DNA of 24,712 nucleotides, taken from an uncultured Bacteroides sp. (GTDB lineage: Bacteria; Bacteroidota; Bacteroidia; Bacteroidales; Bacteroidaceae). A model generated the notes under the pieces. It was not told where the DNA came from. It saw nothing but the letters and a program-made list of their open reading frames with translations, and made no database searches. Location of the stretch: positions 1 to 24,712 of the forward strand of contig NZ_CABUHK010000079.1 in assembly GCF_902491285.1 (NCBI RefSeq), read 5' to 3'. A program made the position numbers and the translations under genes. This document shows, one piece after another, positions 8,144 to 15,722 of the stretch. The stretch's first letter is position 1; every line of letters starts with the position of its first letter.

Positions 8144-8151
8144 CAAAGTTA
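8144..8151 (-). promoter_or_regulatory. Possible antisense promoter in the SusC leader
   Basis: Read on the minus strand, 8151-8144 is TAACTTTG, an exact TAnnTTTG match followed by CATCGACC. It would start an RNA near 8137 running antisense to the SusC-operon leader. No -33 TTTG is visible at the right distance, so this is speculative. Cis-antisense sRNAs next to susC genes are known in Bacteroides. Confidence 0.25.
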
Positions 8152-8281
8152 TGCTTTGGAAATTGAGCTGTGGGGAAGGAGCGTATTATTATTTCATACG
8201 TGAAGATAATATGCATATGTTTTATTGTGGATAAACCTATAAAATAAATCAATTTCATTAATTTTAATTTAAGTAACAAAG

Positions 8282-11236
8282 ATGAGAAAATCAATTCTCT
8301 TGTTTGTACTCTTTACTCTGACAAATATTCCCCTGTTGCTTTTTGCACAGGGTGGATATCAGGTAAAAGGATGCATCATTTCGGCGGAAGATAATCAGCC
8401 GATGATTGGTGTGTCGGTTTTGGAGAAGGGTACTACAAATGGAGTAATTACCGATATGGATGGTAATTACAGTATCACAGTGACGAAATCTCCCGCCACT
8501 TTGCAGTTTTCTTACATCGGCATGAAGATGGTGAGTAAACAGGTGACTGTTGCTACTCGCATTGACTTGACGATGGAAAGTGACGCGCAGCAGATGGACG
8601 AAGTGGTAGTCGTTGCATATGGTGTACGTAAGAAAGGAACAGTGACAGGTTCAATGTCGGTGGTAAAAGCTGAACAAATGGAAAATGTCCCGACTCCGAG
8701 TTTTGACCAAGCCTTGCAAGGTACGACTCCGGGATTGCAGGTTATTTCCAGTAGTGGTGAGCCTAGTGCTACGGCTAATTTCCAGATTCGCGGAACCAAC
8801 TCAATTAATGCCGGCACTACACCGCTATTTATATTAGACGGTATCGCCATTACCGATGAGGTTTTCTCATCTATCAATCCGAATGACATAGAGAGTATTT
8901 CGGTTTTGAAAGATGCTTCATCCACTTCTATTTATGGAGCGCGTGCCGCCAATGGGGTAGTGGTAATCACAACGAAAAGAGGACGTTCCGGTGATAATGG
9001 TCAGATCACCGTACGTGCACAATATGGTGTTTCCAAACTAGCGTATGGAAAGTGGGATATGATGAATACGACAGAGCGTCTGAATTTTGAGGAGGAAATA
9101 GGTAAGCTCATTCCTGGAACGTATGATCGTGATTTGCTTGAACGTACCAATATAGATTGGCGTGATGTGATATATAATGATGCTGCTCCTTTGGTTAGTG
9201 TTGATTTGCAGACAAGCGGAGCTACGCAGAATGGATTCAACTATTATGTCTCAGGTAATGTCCATTCTCAGGATGGTATTGCGGTAGGTTCTGATTACAA
9301 ACGTTATACTTTGCGTGCCAATTTGGAAGCAAAAGTCAATAAATGGTTTAAGATCGGTACGAATGCTTCCTTTGCTTATGAAGAAATCAAAGAGGCTACC
9401 TCGGGTGATTACAATACTGTAACTCCGATTTCTGCTATTCATTTTATGCTTCCCTATTGGAATCCTTATGCTCCTGATGGAAGTATTGCTAAATTACAAG
9501 AAGGTACTTGGCTCGGTACAAATGTAAATCCATTGGAATACATGGAATATAATCCTTCTGATAAAAATAACTGGAAAGTCGTAGCTTCCGCTTTTGCCGA
9601 ATTGCGTCCTATTTCCGGATTGACGATCAAAACTTTGGGAGGTATCGATTATCTGAATAGGCGTACTAATATATTTTCTCTGCCTTCTTATGCAACCAAT
9701 GCGGGTGAAGGATATGTCGGTAGAGGAGCCAGTCGGTATATTAATATGACTTGGTCTAACACGGCCACTTATGTATTTGATGTAAAGGATGACCATCATT
9801 TTAATGTAATGCTTGGCCAGGAGTGGGTAGATAATCAGAATAATGGTTTCTCTGTTATCGGTCGCGGACAGAGTAATGATAAGATGACAACGTTGGCTAC
9901 CGGTAACCGTGGCGATAAGCCTACGGATGATATGCTCGAGGCTCGTTATTTGTCTTTCTTTGCCCGTGCTGATTACAACTATCAGAATAAATATTATGCC
10001 GATTTGTCAGTCCGGAGCGATGCTTCTTCCCGCTTTGGTTCAGATTCCCGTTGGGGATCTTTCTGGTCAGTCGGTTTGATGTGGAATGCAAAAGCGGAGA
10101 AATTTCTGGAGCATATAGATTGGTTGACAAATGCACAGTTAGCTGCAAGTGTCGGTACTTCTGGTAATTCCTCAATTCCGGCATATTATCATTGGGCATT
10201 GGCAGGTGGAGGTCCTATTTATGGGCTCGGCAGAGATGTTATGTCAGGTATGGCTCCTAATTCCAAAGGAAATGAAGAGTTGACTTGGGAAAAGACAATG
10301 ACAACCAATGTGTCGTTGAAACTTGGATTCTTTGACCGATTCAATTTTGCTGCCGAGTTTTACAATAAGAAAACTACTGATATGTTGATGGAAGTTCCTA
10401 TTTCGGCAGTAGGGGGATATAGTATGCGTTGGAGTAATATAGGTGCTATGGTCAATCGTGGTGTTGAATTGTCATTGGATGCGGATGTACTCCGTATTAA
10501 GAATTTCCGTTGGAATATATTCGGAAATGTTTCCTACAATAAAAATAAAATTACCGAGTTGTATGATGGCCGCGACGAGTATGACATGGGAGAGACTAAC
10601 TTGTTTTTGAAGGTAGGTCATGATAGCCAGGAATTTTATTTGAATAGGTTTGCAGGAGTCAATCCGGCAAATGGAGATGCCCTTTGGTATGATAAGAACG
10701 GAAAACTTACGGATGAAATTAAGGAAGAGGACAAAGTGTTGACCGGTAAAAGTGCGGATGCCCCATGGCAAGGCGGATTCGGTACTACGCTCTCATGGAA
10801 GGGGATTAGCGTTTCTGCACGATTTAGCTGGGTGTCAGGACGTTATATGATGAACAATGACCGCTTCTTCAGCGAAAGTAATAGTTCGGCTTATGCAAGT
10901 TATAACCATTCGCGTAAGATGTTGTATGACCGTTGGAAGAAACCGGGTGACATTGTTTCTATTCCTCGATATGATATTCCTATTCAGTTTGACGATCGCT
11001 TGTTGGAAGACGCTTCTTTTTTGCGTTTAAAGAACTTGACTGTTTCTTATGATTTACCGAAAAGCTTGTTAAGATCGGCAAAAGTCTTTCAACGTGTCAA
11101 GGTATATGCGCAGGGACAGAACTTGTTTACCTGGACTAAATTCCAAGGTATGGATCCCGAATCAACAATGAATATATATCAGGCGGCATATCCGATGTCC
11201 CGTCAATTTACTGTTGGTCTGGAAGTTGGATTCTAA
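8282..11236 (+). CDS. SusC/RagA-type TonB-dependent outer-membrane transporter
   Basis: A 984-residue outer-membrane importer of the SusC family. Residues 1-22 are a signal peptide ending in FAQ. A carboxypeptidase-regulatory-like beta domain (about 26-97, with MIGVSVLEKGTTNG) follows, then the SusC-type TonB box MDEVVVVAYG (105-114). The plug (about 117-235) contains FILDGIAI and SVLKDASSTSIYGARAANG, and a 22-strand barrel is expected to the C-terminal aromatic residue (VGLEVGF). There is no N-terminal secretin/TonB signalling domain, so this is a plain transporter and not an ECF-sigma transducer. It should dock with the SusD lipoprotein encoded 31 nt downstream and import its ligand using TonB energy. 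The substrate is unknown: no enzyme or regulator in the operon hints at a glycan. Confidence 0.95.
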   Translation: MRKSILLFVLFTLTNIPLLLFAQGGYQVKGCIISAEDNQPMIGVSVLEKGTTNGVITDMDGNYSITVTKSPATLQFSYIGMKMVSKQVTVATRIDLTMESDAQQMDEVVVVAYGVRKKGTVTGSMSVVKAEQMENVPTPSFDQALQGTTPGLQVISSSGEPSATANFQIRGTNSINAGTTPLFILDGIAITDEVFSSINPNDIESISVLKDASSTSIYGARAANGVVVITTKRGRSGDNGQITVRAQYGVSKLAYGKWDMMNTTERLNFEEEIGKLIPGTYDRDLLERTNIDWRDVIYNDAAPLVSVDLQTSGATQNGFNYYVSGNVHSQDGIAVGSDYKRYTLRANLEAKVNKWFKIGTNASFAYEEIKEATSGDYNTVTPISAIHFMLPYWNPYAPDGSIAKLQEGTWLGTNVNPLEYMEYNPSDKNNWKVVASAFAELRPISGLTIKTLGGIDYLNRRTNIFSLPSYATNAGEGYVGRGASRYINMTWSNTATYVFDVKDDHHFNVMLGQEWVDNQNNGFSVIGRGQSNDKMTTLATGNRGDKPTDDMLEARYLSFFARADYNYQNKYYADLSVRSDASSRFGSDSRWGSFWSVGLMWNAKAEKFLEHIDWLTNAQLAASVGTSGNSSIPAYYHWALAGGGPIYGLGRDVMSGMAPNSKGNEELTWEKTMTTNVSLKLGFFDRFNFAAEFYNKKTTDMLMEVPISAVGGYSMRWSNIGAMVNRGVELSLDADVLRIKNFRWNIFGNVSYNKNKITELYDGRDEYDMGETNLFLKVGHDSQEFYLNRFAGVNPANGDALWYDKNGKLTDEIKEEDKVLTGKSADAPWQGGFGTTLSWKGISVSARFSWVSGRYMMNNDRFFSESNSSAYASYNHSRKMLYDRWKKPGDIVSIPRYDIPIQFDDRLLEDASFLRLKNLTVSYDLPKSLLRSAKVFQRVKVYAQGQNLFTWTKFQGMDPESTMNIYQAAYPMSRQFTVGLEVGF

Positions 11237-11267
11237 TGATTATTTATTTTATATTATATCCAAGAAT

Positions 11268-12827
11268 ATGAGAAAATTAAAAATATTATTGTTGTTGCCG
11301 ATATTGGCATTTACGGTTTTTTCATGCGATATGAATCTTGTTCCGGACGGTTCTATTTCGGAAAAAGAAGCGCTTCGTACTGTCAAAGACTGTGATGCTT
11401 GGGTAGTGGGTATTTACAGTGCTTTCAAGAATGATGCGCTTTATAGTGGCAGTATGGTGTTGTTTCAGGATATCCAGGCTGACATGGCTTATGCGGCTTT
11501 AAAAACCAATTCGGGTATTTATACGCAGTTTTATCAATGGAATATCAAGTCGACTACTTCCGAAATCGCAAATGTGTATAACGGACTTTACACGATTGTT
11601 TCTCGTTGTAACTTCTTTTTTGACTACAAAGACCAAGTAGAATCTACTTTGAAGACTGCTGCAGATAAAGAATATTTCAAGAAGCGCGTAGGGGACGTCT
11701 ATTTTGCCCGTGCGTTAGCCTTTTCCGAACTGATCCGTATTTTCTGCGAACCGATGACTACCGCTAATGCAAATACTGAAAATATGGGAATTTGTCTGGC
11801 TATGACTTATAGGGACGATGTACCTATGGTGAAACGTTCTACTTTGCTTGAATCCTACAATCAGGTGCTTAGTGACTTGAAACAGGCCGAAGATAATATC
11901 CCTGCTGAACGTACCGTAGCGGATAATCCTTACTTCAGTTTAGGAGCGGTATATGCTTTGCAAGCGCGTGTCTATCTGTATATGGGAATGGGTGATCTAA
12001 GTATTAAAAAGGATAATGAATACCTGAAAAAATCGGTAGAAGCTGCCGGAAAAGTTATAAAGACAGGTGTTTATACACTTTCCGATGCTGTAAATAATGT
12101 TCCTCAGGCTGGTTCGACTCAATATACGGATTATCAGATGATGTGGAAGTATGATCAAAGTAACGAAATTATTTGGAAGGTAGCTATGACCTCGGTAAGC
12201 TATGGTGGCTCATTAGGACGCTATTTGTTAGGCTACAATACCGTGACTTATAGCCCCCAATATCATTTCTCGGAAGCTATTCTGAGTTTGTATGATGATA
12301 ATGACAAACGTGCTTCCGTATTTTGCAATCAGCTTGAGGATGCTTATGGAGATAAAGTATATATCATTACTAAATATCCTGGTAATCCGGATCTGGATGG
12401 CGGAGCTACTCCTAAGTTCATTAATATGCCTAAACCGTTCCGCTTGTCTGAAGTTTATTTGAATCGTTCCGAGGCATACTATTGGTTAGGTGATGAAGAA
12501 AATGCGCAAAAGGATCTTTCGTCGGTTAAGCGTAAGCGTATTAGTGGTTTTGGCTCTGTTTCTGCCTCAGGTGATGATTTGTTGAAAGAAATAAAGAATG
12601 AACGTGCCCGTGAATTGTATATGGAAGGTTTCCGTCTGTCTGATTTGAAACGTTGGCATGATCCGGTAAAACGTGAAAAGCAATTGTATAGTATCGACGG
12701 TTCTATCAACAATCAGTTGAATGTGAAATATACAGATGTAAAATACCGTTTTACTACTTGGCCTATTCCAAAGCATGAAATTGAGGCTACCAATGGTTTG
12801 GTAGTAGGTAATGCAAGTAATTATTAA
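11268..12827 (+). CDS. SusD/RagB-type surface lipoprotein
   Basis: A 519-residue partner of the preceding SusC. I start at ATG 11268. An in-frame TTG at 11214 would overlap the end of SusC and bury the signal peptide. Residues 1-19 are a lipoprotein signal, with lipobox FTVFSC and lipidated C20. The alpha-helical TPR-like scaffold of SusD follows. The C-terminal family signature is clear: PFRLSEVYLNRSEAYYWLG, then NERARELYMEGFRLSDLKRW. SusD proteins form a lid over the SusC barrel and take part in ligand capture. The post-lipobox sequence DMNLVPDG is less acidic than in the later lipoproteins of this operon. The next gene starts 22 nt downstream. Confidence 0.95.
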   Translation: MRKLKILLLLPILAFTVFSCDMNLVPDGSISEKEALRTVKDCDAWVVGIYSAFKNDALYSGSMVLFQDIQADMAYAALKTNSGIYTQFYQWNIKSTTSEIANVYNGLYTIVSRCNFFFDYKDQVESTLKTAADKEYFKKRVGDVYFARALAFSELIRIFCEPMTTANANTENMGICLAMTYRDDVPMVKRSTLLESYNQVLSDLKQAEDNIPAERTVADNPYFSLGAVYALQARVYLYMGMGDLSIKKDNEYLKKSVEAAGKVIKTGVYTLSDAVNNVPQAGSTQYTDYQMMWKYDQSNEIIWKVAMTSVSYGGSLGRYLLGYNTVTYSPQYHFSEAILSLYDDNDKRASVFCNQLEDAYGDKVYIITKYPGNPDLDGGATPKFINMPKPFRLSEVYLNRSEAYYWLGDEENAQKDLSSVKRKRISGFGSVSASGDDLLKEIKNERARELYMEGFRLSDLKRWHDPVKREKQLYSIDGSINNQLNVKYTDVKYRFTTWPIPKHEIEATNGLVVGNASNY

Positions 12828-12849
12828 ACAATAATAAATAACAGATTAG

Positions 12850-13797
12850 ATGAATATGAAGAAATTTTTGAATCTTCTGTTGATGATTCCGTTTGCAACT
12901 GCCTTTATGGTTGGATGTCAATCTGAAGACATTACCTATTCTGGTCCTGAGTATGTGATGTTTTCTGATACTACATATACGATGCCAATATTAGAAATGG
13001 ACAAGATGTTTGAAGTACCGGTTGCTGCAACCACTTTGGCGGACTACGACCGGAATTATGCTGTAGAAATCGTCAATGATAAATCAACAGCTGTTCGTGG
13101 CTATCATTTTGATTTTGTAGACAACTCTAATAATGTCACAATCAAAGCAGGTGAACGTACTGCTTTAGTTAAATTGGCAGGACATTATGATAATGTTAAC
13201 CGTGATGATAGCTTGGTAGTGAGATTGCGTTTGGTTGAGCCTGAAGCTCAGACATGGGATTTGTACGGAAACGAAACATTGGTAGACTTTATCAAGTGTC
13301 ACCCTTTTAAAATGAATGATTTCCTGCAAATTAAAAATGAGACAGATGAAGCTGACTTTATGATGTTGGCATCTTTCCCTTTTGACAGTAATACGGGATC
13401 ATTTTCAGTAAAAGGATATAAGAAAGATGAAAAGACATTGATGCTTACTGATATGTTCGGACGTTCCGGTTCTGGTGAGATTCGTGTAATTTTTGATGAT
13501 TCTGACCCTTTGGATTTAGTAGTTACAGTGCCCGAGCAAGCAGGCTTTCGTGAAAGTACATATGGAACGGTCTGGGTGCGTTCTGTTGCTCAGTATCCTT
13601 CGTACTTCAATACCTTTGATAACTTCTTTGTACTTATATTAGAAGCGTACGTTCCTCAAATAGGAAGTTTTGGAGTTTATCAATATATATTTAAGTCACT
13701 TGATAAAGACGAAGCTGAAAATAACGAGAATGGTGCTGCAACTCGTAGTATAGCAGAAAGTAGCGACTGTTCTACTTTCAAATTCAATAAGTTTTAA
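12850..13797 (+). CDS. SusE-position lipoprotein, Calx-beta-like (DUF4843/DUF4984-like)
   Basis: A 315-residue lipoprotein (C23 in FMVGC; a second in-frame ATG at 12856 would shorten it by two). The N-terminal half (about 30-145) has the pattern of Calx-beta-like domains found directly after SusD genes: DYDRNYAVEIVNDKSTAVRG, a KAGERTALVKL strand, then a VVRLRLVEPE strand. The C-terminal half (about 150-290) is all-beta with no recognised motif, and the tail is polar. The acidic residues after the cysteine (QSEDI) fit export to the cell surface. By position it should be an accessory binding lipoprotein of the SusC/D complex. The domain assignment is from pattern memory, not a search. Confidence 0.7.
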   Translation: MNMKKFLNLLLMIPFATAFMVGCQSEDITYSGPEYVMFSDTTYTMPILEMDKMFEVPVAATTLADYDRNYAVEIVNDKSTAVRGYHFDFVDNSNNVTIKAGERTALVKLAGHYDNVNRDDSLVVRLRLVEPEAQTWDLYGNETLVDFIKCHPFKMNDFLQIKNETDEADFMMLASFPFDSNTGSFSVKGYKKDEKTLMLTDMFGRSGSGEIRVIFDDSDPLDLVVTVPEQAGFRESTYGTVWVRSVAQYPSYFNTFDNFFVLILEAYVPQIGSFGVYQYIFKSLDKDEAENNENGAATRSIAESSDCSTFKFNKF

Positions 13798-13814
13798 TCT
13801 AAAAAGATAAGAAT

Positions 13815-15689
13815 ATGAAGACAACATTGACTTATTTCAAATATTTATTTGTATGTGTCCTGATGTGTGCTTTTGCTGCTTGTGGTGATGACGACGATGA
13901 AAGTAAGGGCTCTAATACAACTATCGAGGTCGTTTCTCCAGCAGATTTGGCCATAACATGTACAGGGTCTGACAATGACGCTGTAACAGTTTCTTTTGTA
14001 GCAGAGAATGATTGGACTGCTATCGTAAGTCATAACTGGATTGATTTGAGTAAAAGGACAGGTTCTGCCGGTGAACAGAAGATAATAGTAACAGTAGAGA
14101 ATAATGATGATTTTAAGACTCGTATTGGTACTATTACTATCAAGGATAAGGCAAGTGGAAAGTCTGTCGATATTGTTGTAACTCAAGGTGAGAAAGGTTC
14201 TGTTCTTACTTTCTCAACAGAAAATCAGAATGGTACTGATTTGGTTATTAACAATGAAAAACAAGAGATTACAGCAGAAGTAAATGTAAAGAGTAACTAT
14301 GATTATTCAATTAGCATATCACCGGATTGGTTGACGTATGAGAAAAAAGGACGGAATGATGATGGTTCAATTAAATATGTTTTTCATGCAGACCCGGAAA
14401 AACTGCATGCGGCAGGTGGTTATAATGAGCAGACTGCTATCGTAAGTTTTGCATATCAGGCAGAAACTCGTACTCCGGCTACAAAAGATTATGCTGTGAA
14501 ATTTGCAGGTATTACTCCAACTATGACATGTGATATGATTCCTGTGGTTTTGGATGATGAATTTGGCGATGGATATGGGGCTACCATACACATAACTTCA
14601 AATATAAAATGGGCGTTAGGAAATACACCTTCATTTACAGAAGTTACTTATCCGGTTACAAATAGCTCTGTAAATTTCTTTGAGGTAAATACATCTGTGA
14701 AACTTACTTATAATAAAGCTGATCTACAGGTGGAAGAAGAAAATGGTACTTTGACTTTTGTAGATGCTGAAGGAAAAGCAATGGATTATAGCTTGAGCGT
14801 AAAATATCCGGGAGTAGGGAATGATTATGTAGAGATTGATAATACAGCATTTAAGATGCCGGATAATCAATTATATATGTTTGATGCACATGGTGCTGAG
14901 GAATATCCGGGTTATTACGGTGATATACCTATCAATTTCCAAGTAAAAGCAGCCAATAAGGATAATCTGGCTTTTTATATTGTAAGACAGAACTTTGGAG
15001 GTTCTCCTGTTTATTCTACATATATGAATAGTTTTGGGGATGAAGAATCTGCGAATATGACAGGATATCAGGGCTGGGCATTTATAGAAGATTCGGAGGT
15101 TGACAATACTCGTGCTGTTGTGGAAACAATAACTAAGATACTCTTTGTAAAGTCACGTGGTAATGAATGGAATGGAAGTTCTATTGAAGATGAAGATCGC
15201 TATTTTGCTTTATTTGCAGTTTCTGCTACTAAATACCCAACGTTTGAATCTTTATTTGATGAAGAAGGAGAGTTGAAACCTGAACTGGATGCAAAATATA
15301 TCAATTTAGGTCAGAAGAAAAAAGGTGGTGTTGAAGATTTTGTCTGTGAAGATTTGACAGGACAGACATTGACAGCATCTCCTGCTGAAGAAACTTTCAC
15401 TTTTGAATATTCAGGTATTGATTTAAGTTCTGAAGATTGGGGTGCTACATGGTATCATGGAGTTGAAATAGTAGATGGAGTAATGGACAAAGGTGAATAT
15501 GGTGCTGGAGACATGATTAATTTAAAAGGAACTAAAATGGGACCATTGGTAGATGGAATTGGACAGATAACTATAACAGTTGCTTCTAATACAACTGGAA
15601 AAGAACGTTCTGAGAAGTTTGCAATTTGTGCAGGTACGTTGGAGGATGCGGTAATTACTTACTTCACGATTAAACAAGCTGCTAAATAA
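13815..15689 (+). CDS. Surface lipoprotein with N-terminal BACON domain (DUF5003-like)
   Basis: 624 residues. The signal peptide ends in the lipobox AFAAC (C23), followed by GDDDDES, an acidic run of the kind that marks Bacteroides lipoproteins for surface display. A BACON Ig-like domain spans about 37-126, with the signature ENDWTA, NWIDLSKRTGSAGE and a closing VDIVVTQG. A second Ig-like domain (about 130-233) contains SISISPDWLTYEKKG. The remaining 390 residues are predicted beta-rich with several WG/YHG-type turns, and I do not recognise them with confidence; they may match DUF5003. No glycosidase or protease active-site motif is seen, so a binding or scaffold role in the SusC/D complex is likely. 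BACON domains were proposed to bind carbohydrate or mucin, but often act as spacers. Confidence 0.75.
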   Translation: MKTTLTYFKYLFVCVLMCAFAACGDDDDESKGSNTTIEVVSPADLAITCTGSDNDAVTVSFVAENDWTAIVSHNWIDLSKRTGSAGEQKIIVTVENNDDFKTRIGTITIKDKASGKSVDIVVTQGEKGSVLTFSTENQNGTDLVINNEKQEITAEVNVKSNYDYSISISPDWLTYEKKGRNDDGSIKYVFHADPEKLHAAGGYNEQTAIVSFAYQAETRTPATKDYAVKFAGITPTMTCDMIPVVLDDEFGDGYGATIHITSNIKWALGNTPSFTEVTYPVTNSSVNFFEVNTSVKLTYNKADLQVEEENGTLTFVDAEGKAMDYSLSVKYPGVGNDYVEIDNTAFKMPDNQLYMFDAHGAEEYPGYYGDIPINFQVKAANKDNLAFYIVRQNFGGSPVYSTYMNSFGDEESANMTGYQGWAFIEDSEVDNTRAVVETITKILFVKSRGNEWNGSSIEDEDRYFALFAVSATKYPTFESLFDEEGELKPELDAKYINLGQKKKGGVEDFVCEDLTGQTLTASPAEETFTFEYSGIDLSSEDWGATWYHGVEIVDGVMDKGEYGAGDMINLKGTKMGPLVDGIGQITITVASNTTGKERSEKFAICAGTLEDAVITYFTIKQAAK

Positions 15690-15722
15690 TCATTTCATAA
15701 TTTTATTTATTTAACAAAGAAA

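Larger units (their letters stand above)
7626..8281. other. Divergent intergenic region with long leader of the SusC operon
   Basis: 656 nt of A/T-rich DNA between the divergent nadE and SusC genes. It holds the nadE promoter at its left end, a good plus-strand -7 box at 7917-7924 and a 27-codon ORF at 8009-8092. It also holds a possible minus-strand -7 box at 8144-8151, a 12-bp palindrome AAGATATATCTT (8118-8129) and the inverted pair CCAAAG/CTTTGG in 8131-8159. I see no tRNA, transposon ends or recognised riboswitch. Confidence 0.6.

Noticed and set aside
7626..8281. Riboswitch or tRNA in the long intergenic region
   Set aside because: Only short A/T-rich stems were found; no conserved riboswitch core or cloverleaf could be drawn by hand.
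8100..8294. 64-codon minus-strand frame upstream of SusC
   Set aside because: Its start lies inside the SusC gene and its composition is that of A/T-rich intergenic DNA; no homology pattern is recognised.
8282..11236. SusC as an ECF-sigma signal transducer
   Set aside because: The N-terminal secretin/TonB signalling domain is absent and no sigma or anti-sigma gene is adjacent.
11214..11267. TTG start for the SusD gene that would overlap SusC
   Set aside because: It would place 18 residues before an intact lipoprotein signal peptide; ATG 11268 gives the normal arrangement.
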